64,000 bases of DNA from Orenia marismortui DSM 5156 (GCF_000379025.1 NZ_KB900620.1:332396-396395); one strand, 5' to 3'. Shown: positions 41,877 to 51,010, counted from the first letter of the stretch. Numbers and translations: made by a program. Notes: generated by a model not told the origin, from the sequence alone.

Positions 41877-43058
41877 TTATTCAATAATTTCAGTAACAAC
41901 ACCAGCACCAACAGTTCTTCCACCTTCACGAATAGCGAATCTTAATCCTTCATCCATCGCGATCGGAGAAATTAAGCTTCCTTCCATTTCAATGTTGTCT
42001 CCTGGCATTACCATTTCTACACCTTCTGGTAAGTTAATACTACCAGTTACATCTGTTGTTCTGAAATAAAACTGTGGCTTATATCCATCAAAGAATGGAG
42101 TATGACGTCCACCTTCTTCTTTACTTAATACATAAACCTCTGCTTTAAACTTAGTATGTGGAGTAATGCTTCCAGGCTTAGCTAATACCTGTCCACGTTC
42201 GATGTCTTCTCTTTTTACACCTCTTAATAATGCTCCAATGTTGTCTCCAGCTTGCGCTTCATCCATCATCTTACGGAACATTTCTACTCCTGTTACAGTT
42301 GTAGTTTCAGTATCTTTGATTCCTACGATTTCTACTTCATCTCCAACTTTAATTACACCTTGCTCTACACGACCTGTAGCTACTGTTCCACGTCCAGTAA
42401 TACTGAATACGTCCTCTACAGGCATTAAGAATTCTTTGTCTGTATCTCTTTCTGGAGTTGGGATATACTCATCTACTGCATCCATTAATTCGATGATCTT
42501 TTCTCCCCATTCACTACTTGGATCTTCTAAAGCTTTAAGCGCAGATCCAACTACTACTGGAGCTTCATCTCCATCAAATTCATATTCATTCATTAATTCT
42601 CTTACTTCCATCTCTACTAATTCGATTAACTCTTCGTCATCAACCATATCTGCTTTATTTAAGAATACTACTATTTTAGGAATTCCTACCTGACGTCCTA
42701 ATAATAAATGCTCTCTTGTTTGAGGCATTGGACCATCAGCAGCTGATACGATCAAGATTCCTCCATCCATTTGTGCTGCTCCTGTAATCATATTCTTTAC
42801 ATAATCAGCATGTCCTGGACAATCAACGTGAGCATAGTGACGATTTTCTGTCTCATACTCTACGTGAGAAGTTGCAATTGTAATTCCTCTTTCTCTTTCT
42901 TCTGGTGCATTATCGATATCTTCAAAGTTAGATCCACCTACACCCTTTGATAATACCTTTGTAATTGCAGCTGTTGTTGTTGTCTTCCCATGGTCTACGT
43001 GACCGATTGTACCAATATTAACATGAGGTTTCGTTCTTTCAAACTTTTCTTTTGCCAT
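41877..43058 (-). CDS. tuf: Elongation factor Tu, copy 2
   Basis: This protein is identical to EF-Tu copy 1 (393 residues, same G motifs). By eye the two coding sequences differ at one silent base near the 3' end (41946 against 26936), and the identity extends through the ribosome binding site AGGAGGGAATAAA. This copy is transcribed with tRNA-Tyr, tRNA-Gly and tRNA-Thr, as in many bacteria, and ends at its own terminator. Confidence 0.99.
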   Translation of the reverse strand: MAKEKFERTKPHVNIGTIGHVDHGKTTTTAAITKVLSKGVGGSNFEDIDNAPEERERGITIATSHVEYETENRHYAHVDCPGHADYVKNMITGAAQMDGGILIVSAADGPMPQTREHLLLGRQVGIPKIVVFLNKADMVDDEELIELVEMEVRELMNEYEFDGDEAPVVVGSALKALEDPSSEWGEKIIELMDAVDEYIPTPERDTDKEFLMPVEDVFSITGRGTVATGRVEQGVIKVGDEVEIVGIKDTETTTVTGVEMFRKMMDEAQAGDNIGALLRGVKREDIERGQVLAKPGSITPHTKFKAEVYVLSKEEGGRHTPFFDGYKPQFYFRTTDVTGSINLPEGVEMVMPGDNIEMEGSLISPIAMDEGLRFAIREGGRTVGAGVVTEIIE

Positions 43059-43103
43059 TTTATTCCCTCCTAGTTTATGTATAGCTAATATTATATAAAT
43101 TAA

Positions 43104-43122
43104 AGGTGATATGGGATCACCT
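43104..43122 (-). other. Small hairpin between tRNA-Thr and tuf copy 2
   Basis: AGGTGAT and ATCACCT can pair around a 5-nt loop. On the minus strand it is followed by TTAATTT rather than a true T run. It may mark the processing point between the tRNAs and the tuf mRNA, or act as a weak terminator. Confidence 0.4.
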
Positions 43123-43148
43123 ATTTATACACAAATTATTTGATTAAA

Positions 43149-43224
43149 TGGAGCCCACAACCGGATTTGAACCGGTGACCCCATCCTTACCATGGATGTG
43201 CTCTACCGACTGAGCTATGTGGGC
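43149..43224 (-). tRNA. tRNA-Thr (GGT anticodon)
   Basis: The minus-strand cloverleaf has acceptor GCCCACA/TGTGGGC, encoded TCCA end, anticodon loop ATGGTAA on stem CATCC/GGATG, and T arm GGTTCAAATCC. It begins one base after the CCA of tRNA-Gly. Confidence 0.97.
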
Positions 43225-43301
43225 TGGAGCGGGAAACCGGACTCGAACCGGCGACACCCAGCTTGGAAGGCTGGTGCTCTAGCCAACTGAGCTACTCCCG
43301 C
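43225..43301 (-). tRNA. tRNA-Gly (TCC anticodon)
   Basis: The minus-strand cloverleaf has acceptor GCGGGAG with TTCCCGC, encoded CCA end, and anticodon loop CTTCCAA on stem CCAGC/GCTGG. It abuts tRNA-Thr directly with no spacer. Confidence 0.96.
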
Positions 43302-43311
43302 ATACTACTTA

Positions 43312-43394
43312 GTTTACAATTAATAATTTATAATGTATAACTAAAATCTTTAGACCTTAAGATTTGTAATTATCAATTTTTAATTGTAAATTGA
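43312..43394. repeat. Imperfect inverted repeat between tRNA-Gly and tRNA-Tyr
   Basis: The left arm (43312-43350) and the right arm (43359-43394) are near reverse complements: both carry TTTACAATTAA, AATT, ATAAT and AATCTT in order, around an 8-nt centre. It would form a long AT-rich hairpin in the tRNA precursor. A related AATTGTAAATTATCAATT unit occurs near 4239, so it is probably a dispersed intergenic repeat. Confidence 0.55.
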
Positions 43395-43400
43395 TTTTAA

Positions 43401-43485
<85 letters not shown>

Positions 43486-43517
43486 AATTCATAAACTCAA
43501 ACTGAAACAACACTAAT

Positions 43518-43546
43518 ATTATATGACTTTTATTACAGCAGGTCAA
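43518..43546 (-). promoter_or_regulatory. Promoter of the tRNA-Tyr-Gly-Thr-tuf unit
   Basis: TTGACC, a 17-nt spacer and perfect TATAAT on the minus strand would start transcription about 25 nt before tRNA-Tyr. Confidence 0.85.
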
Positions 43547-43628
43547 GAATTAAATCTATTTGTTTTATTGAATTATTATCCATTTGAGTTTATTAAATCT
43601 ATTCAAATGCTATTTACTCCTGTTTTAT

Positions 43629-44273
43629 CTAGATATCATTCTTTTCTAAAAACTCTTCTAATTTTCTTTTTATTCTTTGCAAAGCATTATCCACTGACTT
43701 AACATGGCGATCTAATGAAGCAGCTATATCTTGATAGCTTTTCCCTTTTAGATATTCCATCAATACTTGCAACTCCAATTCACTCAACATCTCTTTTATA
43801 CTAGTTTCTAAAACTTCATAAGCTTCATAAGTTATAAACAACTCTTCAGGGTTAGATAGTTTACTCCCCTTCAATACATCTAATAAGGTCCGATCAGAAT
43901 CTTCACTAAAGATAGGTTTATTTAACGATATATATGAATTCAACGGTTGATGTTTAAGCCTTGTAGCAGTCTTGATAGCAGTTATAATCTGCCTTGTCAC
44001 ACATAACTCTGCAAAAGCACGAAAGGATGCTAATTCTTCAACTTTATAATCCCTAATAGCTTTATATAAACCGATCATCCCTTCTTGTACTATATCTTCC
44101 CTGTCTGCTCCAATCAAAAAATAGGATCTAGATTTAATCTTAACGAAATTTCTGTATTTTCTAATTAAATATTCTAAAGCTACTTCATCTCCATCTTGAG
44201 CAAATTCTACAATCTCATCATCTGTCATTTTATTATAATTAATATATTGTTTACACTTTAAGTTTAGGTTCAC
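43629..44273 (-). CDS. sigH: RNA polymerase sigma factor SigH
   Basis: SigH (sigma-30 type) directs transition-state and early sporulation transcription in Bacilli and Clostridia. The 214 residues contain the region 2 core ALEYLIRKYRNFVKIKSRSY and REDIVQEGMIGLYKAIRDY, then a region 4 helix-turn-helix LQVLMEYLKGKSYQDIAASL. I chose GTG at 44273 after GGAGGGGG; in-frame TTG and ATG codons upstream precede the ribosome binding site. Gene order sigH-(rpmG)-secE-nusG matches other Firmicutes, with the tRNA-tuf cluster in between. Confidence 0.93.
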   Translation of the reverse strand: MNLNLKCKQYINYNKMTDDEIVEFAQDGDEVALEYLIRKYRNFVKIKSRSYFLIGADREDIVQEGMIGLYKAIRDYKVEELASFRAFAELCVTRQIITAIKTATRLKHQPLNSYISLNKPIFSEDSDRTLLDVLKGSKLSNPEELFITYEAYEVLETSIKEMLSELELQVLMEYLKGKSYQDIAASLDRHVKSVDNALQRIKRKLEEFLEKNDI

Positions 44274-44301
44274 CCATAATCCCCCTCCGCCTCTCATCCT
44301 C

Positions 44302-44336
44302 AAGATTACAATTAATATTATAACTTATGTAATCTT
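44302..44336 (-). promoter_or_regulatory. Inverted repeat (putative operator) on the sigH promoter
   Basis: Exact 9-nt arms AAGATTACA (44302-44310) and TGTAATCTT (44328-44336) are separated by 17 nt and bracket the -10 box TATAAT at 44317-44322. A dimeric regulator could bind here. Confidence 0.45.
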
Positions 44337-44346
44337 AGCTAGTCAA
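44317..44346 (-). promoter_or_regulatory. sigH promoter
   Basis: TTGACT and TATAAT are separated by 18 nt on the minus strand, immediately downstream of the VanW-family gene, so sigH can be transcribed separately from the cys-thyX block. Confidence 0.78.
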
Positions 44347-44376
44347 GAAGGATATAGGTGTAACTTTTTCCTTGTT

Positions 44377-45192
44377 TTAATTTTTAGGATTAATTTTAAT
44401 AATAGTATCTCTAGGTGAATAAATATCCTTGGAGATAAATTCATTTTTTATTATTTTATCTCCTTTTTTCACTAATCTTCTAACCAACACTTCAAAACCA
44501 TTTTTTCCAGACTGCAAAACTTGTTTAGAACCTAACTCTAAACTTTTATCAACCTCTCTTATCACCTTAGGACTTAACACCTTGGATTTAGTAGTTATTA
44601 TTTCAACATTATTTTCATTAGTTTTACCCAACACAGCTAATGTTAATTGATTATTAACTAGATTAGCCATAATCATAATCGGATATTTAGTATTATTCTT
44701 AAATCTAAAATCAATTTGGCCATAATAAACAGTTGCTCCTCTACCTAGAGGAACATAGCCAACAGGAAGAGAATGTTTATTTCGTTCAATCACTTTTAAA
44801 TTGGCTAATAATATCGAATTATAAAGAGTAGAAGAAACTTGGCAAACTCCTCCTCCAATCCCTTTAACAAATTTACCATTAATAATTTCTAGAGCTTCCT
44901 TATATCCTCTGCTTTTTATTCTAGGACCAACTATTTTATTAAATGAAAATATTTCATTAGGCATAATAAGCGTACCACTTATTTGTTCAGAAGCTATCTT
45001 TATATTATTATATCTATTTATATCAGCTTTATCAAAATAAGTTGTATAGGTCGCTACAATATTATTCAATTTATATTTCTTAATATTATCTATTACTCTA
45101 TCCTCTTTAAAATCAGCAAAAATATTTCTTGAAAAAACAAACAGAAACAATATTAAAAAAATAAAACATATACTATTTGTTTTCTTGAACAC
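44377..45192 (-). CDS. VanW family protein with C-terminal G5 domain
   Basis: The 271-residue exported or membrane-anchored protein has an N-terminal hydrophobic signal (residues 8-26). The VanW domain spans about 65-195, with PNEIFSFNKIVGPRIKSRGY, KGIGGGVCQVSSTLYNSILL, the NKHSLPVGYVPLGRGATVYY segment and a final FRFKNNTKYPIMI. A G5-like domain follows (about 200-268). Such proteins in spore-formers are thought to act at the cell wall or peptidoglycan; vancomycin resistance itself is not implied. It starts 4 nt after rlmB ends. Confidence 0.88.
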   Translation of the reverse strand: MFKKTNSICFIFLILFLFVFSRNIFADFKEDRVIDNIKKYKLNNIVATYTTYFDKADINRYNNIKIASEQISGTLIMPNEIFSFNKIVGPRIKSRGYKEALEIINGKFVKGIGGGVCQVSSTLYNSILLANLKVIERNKHSLPVGYVPLGRGATVYYGQIDFRFKNNTKYPIMIMANLVNNQLTLAVLGKTNENNVEIITTKSKVLSPKVIREVDKSLELGSKQVLQSGKNGFEVLVRRLVKKGDKIIKNEFISKDIYSPRDTIIKINPKN

Positions 45193-45196
45193 TCCC

Positions 45197-45934
45197 CTAC
45201 TCCTCTCTCATTCTTTGTCGAAGAGATTCATAAATTAGTATTCCAGCTGCTACTGATGCATTTAAAGAATCTACATGTCCTTTCATAGGCAACTTAACTA
45301 AAAAGTCACATTTCTCTTTAACTAAACGTCTCATGCCACTACCTTCACTTCCTATAACTAAACCTAACGACCCTTTTAAGTTAGCTTGATAACATGTCTG
45401 ATTGGTATCTACATCAGCTCCACAAATCCAAAATCCTTCATCCTTTAATTTATCTATAGTTCTAGCCATATTTGTCACCTGAGCTACTGGAACATATTCT
45501 ATAGCTCCAGCAGAAGATTTAGCTACCACAGGTGTAAAACCAACTGACCTTCTTTTAGGAATAACAACCCCTTGAGCACCAGCAGCATCAGCACTTCTTA
45601 AAATAGAACCTAAATTATGTGGATCTTTTAGCTCATCTAATAAAATTAATACTGGATCTTCTACTTGCTCTTTAGAATGACTAATTAAGTCATCTAAATT
45701 CCAATACTTTAGTTTTTCAGCTATTGCAATAACACCTTGGTGAGAATGAGAATTAGATATGTTATCTAATTGATTCTTAGATACTTTTTCAATTTTTAAA
45801 TTTTCTTTTTTGGACAGCTGATAAATAGTATCTATAGCTTCACCATGAGCTGAATCCAACAATAAAATTTTCTCTATCTTTCTCCCTGCTTTCAAAGCCT
45901 CAATTACTGGATTTCTTCCTTCAATATTTATCAT
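45197..45934 (-). CDS. rlmB: 23S rRNA (guanosine(2251)-2'-O)-methyltransferase RlmB
   Basis: This SpoU-class knotted methyltransferase of 245 residues has the N-terminal L30e-like substrate-binding part (GRNPVIEALKAGRKIEKILL, SHSHQGVIAIAEKL). The SPOUT domain follows with LLDELKDPHNLGSILRSADA, GLVIGSEGSGMRRLVKEKCD and LPMKGHVDSLNASVAAGILI. It modifies the ribosomal P loop. It lies 2 nt from thyX, in the order mrnC-thyX-rlmB that is common in Firmicutes. Confidence 0.94.
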   Translation of the reverse strand: MINIEGRNPVIEALKAGRKIEKILLLDSAHGEAIDTIYQLSKKENLKIEKVSKNQLDNISNSHSHQGVIAIAEKLKYWNLDDLISHSKEQVEDPVLILLDELKDPHNLGSILRSADAAGAQGVVIPKRRSVGFTPVVAKSSAGAIEYVPVAQVTNMARTIDKLKDEGFWICGADVDTNQTCYQANLKGSLGLVIGSEGSGMRRLVKEKCDFLVKLPMKGHVDSLNASVAAGILIYESLRQRMREE

Positions 45935-45936
45935 AA

Positions 45937-46650
45937 TTATTCCTCCATATTCCTTCTAGCTAAACGGCCACAACTCATTTTTCCTTCTTTACATCTACCC
46001 TCTATCTCACATAAAGGTCCTGCTTTTTTAAAGATTATAGGAGCTACTTCTCTTACTTGCCGTAACATTTCCCTGGCCATATCTCTAATTTCTTGTTGAG
46101 CTCTATCACAACATCTCAATTCAAAAAAGTGAAGTAAAGTCCTAGCATTCATAGTAACTACAATTTTAGTCTCTGTAGCATTAGGTAGTACATATCTTGC
46201 CGCTTCTATTGCCTCTTTTTCATTGTATCCTTTTTTAACCAATTTGTCTGTTAATTCATCATACATTTTCTGTTGTTGTTCCATATTTTCTTTAAATATT
46301 TCTACTAATTCTTTATCATCTTCTAGTTTTTTAGGTATTATATAATCAAATTGACCTCTTTCACGAACATAACGTTGACTTTGCTGACTATAACTGGCAA
46401 TCCTATGGCGTACTAATTGATGAGAAGTAACTCTAGAAATCCCCTCAATAGCAAAAGTAAAATTAATATGTTCTAAAGTTGAAAAATGCCCATTGCTTAG
46501 GATAATACCCAGTAACCTATCAACATCTTCTTGAGACATATTCTCTAGTAATTGATCTGCTCCAGCTGAAGAATAACATAATCTAGCCGAAGCAGCAACA
46601 GTTTTATCCGGGTTTGGAGTATAATTAATCAACTTAACCTTTGCAACCAT
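45937..46650 (-). CDS. thyX: Flavin-dependent thymidylate synthase ThyX
   Basis: ThyX makes dTMP from dUMP with FAD and methylenetetrahydrofolate. The 237 residues contain the ThyX motif region RHRIASYSQQSQRY near residue 80 and the C-terminal MNARTLLHFFELRCCDRAQQ. It begins 13 nt after mrnC. No classical thyA is in the window. Confidence 0.96.
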   Translation of the reverse strand: MVAKVKLINYTPNPDKTVAASARLCYSSAGADQLLENMSQEDVDRLLGIILSNGHFSTLEHINFTFAIEGISRVTSHQLVRHRIASYSQQSQRYVRERGQFDYIIPKKLEDDKELVEIFKENMEQQQKMYDELTDKLVKKGYNEKEAIEAARYVLPNATETKIVVTMNARTLLHFFELRCCDRAQQEIRDMAREMLRQVREVAPIIFKKAGPLCEIEGRCKEGKMSCGRLARRNMEE

Positions 46651-46663
46651 TAAAATCTCTCCT

Positions 46664-47059
46664 TTATATCATTTCCTTGATCTTAGTAAATAATTCTATC
46701 AATCTATCTTCTTTTCCTGCTAAATATAGATATCCAATTAATGCCTCAAAAGCTGTACTATATTGATAGTCTACAGGATCAGCATTTTGAGGAACTCCTG
46801 TTTTGATATTTCTACCCCTTCTTACGATGGATAACTCTTCATCGCTTAAATCCCCCTTTAAATGCTTTAACAAATTAGATTGGGAAGTCGCATTAACATA
46901 CTTAATAGCCTCTTTATGTAGATCATTTGGCTTAACAATCTTTCTTTCTAATAGTAAATTTCTAATAAAAAGTTCAAATACACTATCACCTATATAAGCC
47001 ATAGTAGCTGGTGATAACAAATTAGGTCTTTTAGGGAAGTTAATCAACTTATCAAGCAT
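46664..47059 (-). CDS. mrnC: Mini-ribonuclease III
   Basis: MrnC is the double-stranded-RNA-binding-domain-less RNase III that matures 23S rRNA in Firmicutes. The 131 residues show LAYIGDSVFELFIRN-type sequence (here MAYIGDSVFELFIRNLLLER) with the catalytic aspartate and acidic residues, and FEALIGYLYLAGKEDRLIEL near the end. Its position directly after cysS is standard. Confidence 0.94.
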   Translation of the reverse strand: MLDKLINFPKRPNLLSPATMAYIGDSVFELFIRNLLLERKIVKPNDLHKEAIKYVNATSQSNLLKHLKGDLSDEELSIVRRGRNIKTGVPQNADPVDYQYSTAFEALIGYLYLAGKEDRLIELFTKIKEMI

Positions 47060-47116
47060 TTATTCTCCTCCTATAACTAAATTATTAAGATAAACATGAA
47101 CAACACCAATAAATCT

Positions 47117-48547
47117 CTATTTATAACTCCACTCTACCCCCTGGGGAGAATCTTTTACTTCAATACCTAATTCATCTAACTTGTCTCTAATTTCATCAGC
47201 TAGTTCATACTCTTTTTTAGATCTTACTTTATTTCTAAACTCTAACAATAATTCAATTAAAGGTTCTACTAATTCATTATCTTTTTCTTGCTGCTCAACT
47301 AAGATTCCCAAAATATCCTTACCAAATAATTCAAGTAATTTTCTCCCCTCTTCTAATACTACTTTAACTTCCTGAGTTAATTCAAAATTATCACTATTTA
47401 TAAAGCGATTCAACTCTTTTGCTAACTCATGCAAAGAACCTATAGCTAAAGCAGTATTAAAATCATCATCCATAGCTTCTATTAATTTAGTTTCTTTCTC
47501 CTTAATAATTTTCAATAACTGATCTCCTCTTAACTCACCATCTACTATATATTTGTCAGCTAGAGAATTAAGTTTTTGATATATATTTTGTAATTTCATT
47601 AAACTTTTAGCAGCATCATCTAATTCTTTATCACTAAAATTAATTGGACTACGATAATGTTTTGAAATTAAGAAAAACCTTACTACTTCAGGTTGATACT
47701 TATCTAAGATTTCTCTAGTAGTAAAAAAGTTACCTAATGATTTGGACATTTTCTCACCATCAATATTAATATACCCATTATGCATCCAGTAGTTAACAAC
47801 TTGATGGCTACAACAAGCTTCACTTTGAGCAATTTCATTTTCATGATGTGGAAAAGTTAAATCCACACCACCAGTATGAATATCAAATTTCGTTCCTAAA
47901 TATCTAGTTGACATAACTGAACACTCTATATGCCAGCCTGGCCTTCCTAACCCCCAAGGGCTATCCCAACTTGGTTCACCTTCTTTACTCTCTTTCCACA
48001 AAACAAAGTCTAATGGGTTTTCTTTTTTGTCATTAACTTCAACCCTTGCTCCAGCAATTAAGTCTTCTAACTTTCGATTAGATAGTTTCCCATATTCTGT
48101 AAACTTATCTACTCTAAAATAAACATCTCCATCACTTTCATAAGCAAAACCACCATCTACTAATTCTTTAATCATATTTATCATATCAGAAATATGATCT
48201 GTAGCCTTAGGATAAATATCTGCTTTCTTAATATTTAGATTTTCTATATCATCAAAGAAGGCTTTAATAAACCTGTCTGCCAACTTCTCAATACTAATAC
48301 CTTCCTCATTCGCTCTACTAATCATCTTATCATCAATATCTGTAAAATTCATAACATGAAGAACTTCATAACCTTTATACTCTAAATATCTTTTAATAAT
48401 ATCAGGAAGCAAAAATGCTCTAGCATTACCTATATGAAAATAATCATAAACTGTAGGACCACAGGAATATATCTTTACTTTTCCATCTTCTATTGGAAGA
48501 AAAGTTTCTTTTTCTCTAGATAGAGAATTATATATTTTCAATGCCAT
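47117..48547 (-). CDS. cysS: Cysteinyl-tRNA synthetase
   Basis: This class I synthetase of 476 residues charges tRNA-Cys. It has CGPTVYDYFHIGNARAF (HIGH motif and zinc cysteine), MNFTDIDDKMI, WHIECSVMSTRYLG, FPHHENEIAQSEAC and the KMSKSLGN motif. I chose the ATG at 48547 (MALKIYNSLSRE), 9 nt after AAAGGATG; an in-frame ATG upstream overlaps cysE. It is co-transcribed with cysE under the cysteine T-box. Confidence 0.97.
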   Translation of the reverse strand: MALKIYNSLSREKETFLPIEDGKVKIYSCGPTVYDYFHIGNARAFLLPDIIKRYLEYKGYEVLHVMNFTDIDDKMISRANEEGISIEKLADRFIKAFFDDIENLNIKKADIYPKATDHISDMINMIKELVDGGFAYESDGDVYFRVDKFTEYGKLSNRKLEDLIAGARVEVNDKKENPLDFVLWKESKEGEPSWDSPWGLGRPGWHIECSVMSTRYLGTKFDIHTGGVDLTFPHHENEIAQSEACCSHQVVNYWMHNGYINIDGEKMSKSLGNFFTTREILDKYQPEVVRFFLISKHYRSPINFSDKELDDAAKSLMKLQNIYQKLNSLADKYIVDGELRGDQLLKIIKEKETKLIEAMDDDFNTALAIGSLHELAKELNRFINSDNFELTQEVKVVLEEGRKLLELFGKDILGILVEQQEKDNELVEPLIELLLEFRNKVRSKKEYELADEIRDKLDELGIEVKDSPQGVEWSYK

Positions 48548-48561
48548 TCTATCACATCCTT

Positions 48562-49200
48562 TTAACAAGTATTATTTTTCTCCTCTAATTTTCTTATTCT
48601 CTTACTCATACAGTTTAACATCTCCTGCACTGGATCTGGTAAATTACCATGTTCCAAATCAATGCATTTACCTTTTATCCTCTTACCATCTTTAACCACA
48701 ATTCTTCCAGGAATACCAACAACAGTGCAATTATCAGGTACAGGCTTTAAAACTACAGCACCTGCCCCTACCCTTACATTATTCCCTATTTTTATAGAGC
48801 CTAGTATCTTAGCACCTGCACTAACCATAACATTATTCCCTAAAGTAGGATGCCTTTTACCATCTTCTTTTCCTGTCCCCCCTAAAGTGACACCTTGGTA
48901 AATTGTTACATTGTCCCCAATCTCAGTTGTTTCTCCAATCACAACTCCCATGCCATGATCAATAAAAAAACCAGATCCTATTTTAGCCCCTGGATGAATC
49001 TCAATTCCAGTTAGAAATCTTGCTAATTGTGAAATAATTCTAGGTAATAATCTTAATCCTAAATTATATAAAGGATGAGCTAAGCGATAAAACAATATTG
49101 CATGAAAACCTGAATAAGTCAATAAAACCTCTAATAAACTTGTAGCTGCTGGATCTCGTTCAAATACCACTTTAATATCATTATTAATTTTACCCAACAT
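48562..49200 (-). CDS. cysE: Serine O-acetyltransferase
   Basis: CysE makes O-acetylserine, the precursor of cysteine. The 212-residue left-handed beta-helix protein contains [20 protein letters not shown] with the catalytic histidine, [40 protein letters not shown] and [12 protein letters not shown] chose the ATG at 49200, 6 nt after GGAGGTG; the longer in-frame start at 49266 translates the T-box terminator and is not real. Regulated by the T-box at 49218-49452. Confidence 0.96.
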   Translation of the reverse strand: MLGKINNDIKVVFERDPAATSLLEVLLTYSGFHAILFYRLAHPLYNLGLRLLPRIISQLARFLTGIEIHPGAKIGSGFFIDHGMGVVIGETTEIGDNVTIYQGVTLGGTGKEDGKRHPTLGNNVMVSAGAKILGSIKIGNNVRVGAGAVVLKPVPDNCTVVGIPGRIVVKDGKRIKGKCIDLEHGNLPDPVQEMLNCMSKRIRKLEEKNNTC

Positions 49201-49217
49201 AATTTCACCTCCAATAT

Positions 49218-49452
49218 AAAAAAGCCAATCATCTCTTATTGCAGAGACGATAGGCCGCGGTTCCACTCTGTTTAGTTACCAATCAGATAACTCACTTATT
49301 AGTCAAATAACGCCGACTAAACGAAATAACTTAATTAATTTCAGTTATTCAGCTCAAGGGGGCATCCAATTAAACTTTCTTAAAGGTATTTCCAGCCTAT
49401 GATACCTTCTCTCTATAAGAAATGATCTAATTTACTAATCCCTATCATAGCT
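49218..49452 (-). ncRNA. Cysteine-specific T-box riboswitch
   Basis: The leader of cysE-cysS shows all parts of a T-box. Stem I is closed by AGCT/AGCT and contains the GATTAGTA motif. The specifier codon UGC (complement of 49362-49364) lies in GGATGCCCCC. The antiterminator sequence AGAGTGGAACCGCGG (complement of 49255-49269) follows. TGGA would pair with the UCCA end of tRNA-Cys, agreeing with the UGC specifier. It ends in a 13-bp terminator (49224-49255) with six T residues. Uncharged tRNA-Cys should switch on cysE and cysS. Confidence 0.93.
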
Positions 49453-49466
49453 ATTAACATTTTTAT

Positions 49467-50924
49467 TTATCGTAAAGCTAAAGCCTGATCTAAACGATTA
49501 ATACATTCTTCTTTTCCTAATAATGCAATTACATTATATAATTCAGGTCCTGAACCCTTACCTGTTAAAGCAAATCTTGTCGGATGATAAAAGACTCTCC
49601 CCCCCACTGGTAAGTCTTTAAGGGTTTGCTTTAACATTTTTTTAATCAATTCTGGATCTAATGAATCTAAAGATTTAATCCGATCTTTTAGAGTTTCAAA
49701 AACTAAGTCTACTTTTTCCTGTTTGAAATCTTCTATAGCCTTCTCTTTATCAGTATATGTTAAATCTCCAAAAAAGATATCTAGATGATCGGCAATTTCT
49801 GAAACATGATCTAAAGATCCTCTAACAGTATCTACTAAGAATCCTATCCATTCATCAGATTTATCTGATAAATCATATCCTGCTTCTTTAATATAAGGCT
49901 TTGCCAAATCTACTATTTTCTCTAACTCAGCAGATCTGATATACATTCCATTCATCCAATTTAGTTTTTCTACATCAAATACAGCAGCACTTTTATTAAC
50001 TCTATCTATAGAAAATTGTTCAATAATTTCTTTTTTAGCTAATATCTCTTCATCTCCATCTGGAGACCATCCTAATAATGATAGGAAGTTAATTAATGCT
50101 TCTGGCAAATATCCTTTTTTCCGATATTCGCTTACATAAACATAAGCTTCTCCACTTCGTTTGCTTAATTTAGACTTGTCAGTTCCTAAAATCATAGATA
50201 AATGAGCAAACCTTGGTGATTCCCACCCTAATGCATCGTACAATAATTGTTGTTTTGGAGTATTAGATAAATGGTCCTCTCCACGAATAACATGGCTAAT
50301 TTCCATTAAATGATCATCAACAACTACCGCAAAGTTATATGTAGGTATACCATCAGATTTTACTATTACAAAATCATCAATAACATCGCTGCTAAAAGAT
50401 ACTCTTCCACGGATCAAATCATCAACTATAATATCTTTTGTTTCTTCAGAAACTTTAAACCTAACTACAGGATTTCTGCCTTCTGCTTCTAATTCATCTC
50501 TTTCCTCTTGAGTTAAACAGCGACACTTCCCAGTATATCGTGGTGGTTCACCATTTTTTCGTTGTTCTTCTCTCATTTCATCCAACTCTTCTGGAGTACA
50601 ATAACAATGATAAGCTAAATCATCATCTAATAAATTTTGTACATATTCATCATAAGTATCAAGTCTTTCCATCTGCCTATAAGGGCCGTAATTTCCTCCA
50701 ACCCCAACACCTTCATCCCAATCTAAACCTAACCATTCCATTTCTTTATGAATTACTTCTTCAAACTCACTAGTAGATCTCTCTCTATCTGTATCCTCAA
50801 TTCTTAAAATAAAAGTTCCATTATTTTTTTTAGCAAATAAATAATTAAATAAAGCTGTTCTTATATTTCCAATATGTATTTGTCCAGTAGGACTTGGTGC
50901 AAATCTTACTCTAACATCACTCAT
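49467..50924 (-). CDS. gltX: Glutamyl-tRNA synthetase
   Basis: This class I synthetase of 485 residues has the motif PTGQIHIGNIRTALFNYL (HIGH) and KLSKRSGE (KMSKS). Between them is a zinc-like set CYCTPEELDE and CRC. I chose the ATG at 50924 (MSDVRVRFAPSPTG), after AAAGGAG; an ATG 21 codons upstream has no homology. gltX-cysE-cysS is the classical Gram-positive order. In many bacteria of this group GltX also charges tRNA-Gln for later amidation. Confidence 0.97.
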   Translation of the reverse strand: MSDVRVRFAPSPTGQIHIGNIRTALFNYLFAKKNNGTFILRIEDTDRERSTSEFEEVIHKEMEWLGLDWDEGVGVGGNYGPYRQMERLDTYDEYVQNLLDDDLAYHCYCTPEELDEMREEQRKNGEPPRYTGKCRCLTQEERDELEAEGRNPVVRFKVSEETKDIIVDDLIRGRVSFSSDVIDDFVIVKSDGIPTYNFAVVVDDHLMEISHVIRGEDHLSNTPKQQLLYDALGWESPRFAHLSMILGTDKSKLSKRSGEAYVYVSEYRKKGYLPEALINFLSLLGWSPDGDEEILAKKEIIEQFSIDRVNKSAAVFDVEKLNWMNGMYIRSAELEKIVDLAKPYIKEAGYDLSDKSDEWIGFLVDTVRGSLDHVSEIADHLDIFFGDLTYTDKEKAIEDFKQEKVDLVFETLKDRIKSLDSLDPELIKKMLKQTLKDLPVGGRVFYHPTRFALTGKGSGPELYNVIALLGKEECINRLDQALALR

Positions 50925-50958
50925 AACTTTCTCCTTTCTATGACTTATAATTATTTTT

Positions 50959-50987
50959 ATTATAAAACATCTTATAATCCTTTGCAA
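50959..50987 (-). promoter_or_regulatory. gltX promoter
   Basis: TTGCAA, a 17-nt spacer and perfect TATAAT lie on the minus strand between the CBS-HutP terminator and gltX. Confidence 0.8.
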
Positions 50988-51010
50988 GTACCGAGATAAA
51001 GATCAAAATA

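Noticed and set aside
43104..43122. Hairpin upstream of tuf copy 2 as a true intrinsic terminator
   Set aside because: Only a short TTAATTT follows and tuf has no promoter after it, so it is more likely a processing or weak attenuation site.
49201..49266. N-terminal extension of cysE starting at 49266
   Set aside because: The extension translates the antiterminator and terminator of the T-box; the ATG at 49200 has the GGAGGTG site and matches the family start.
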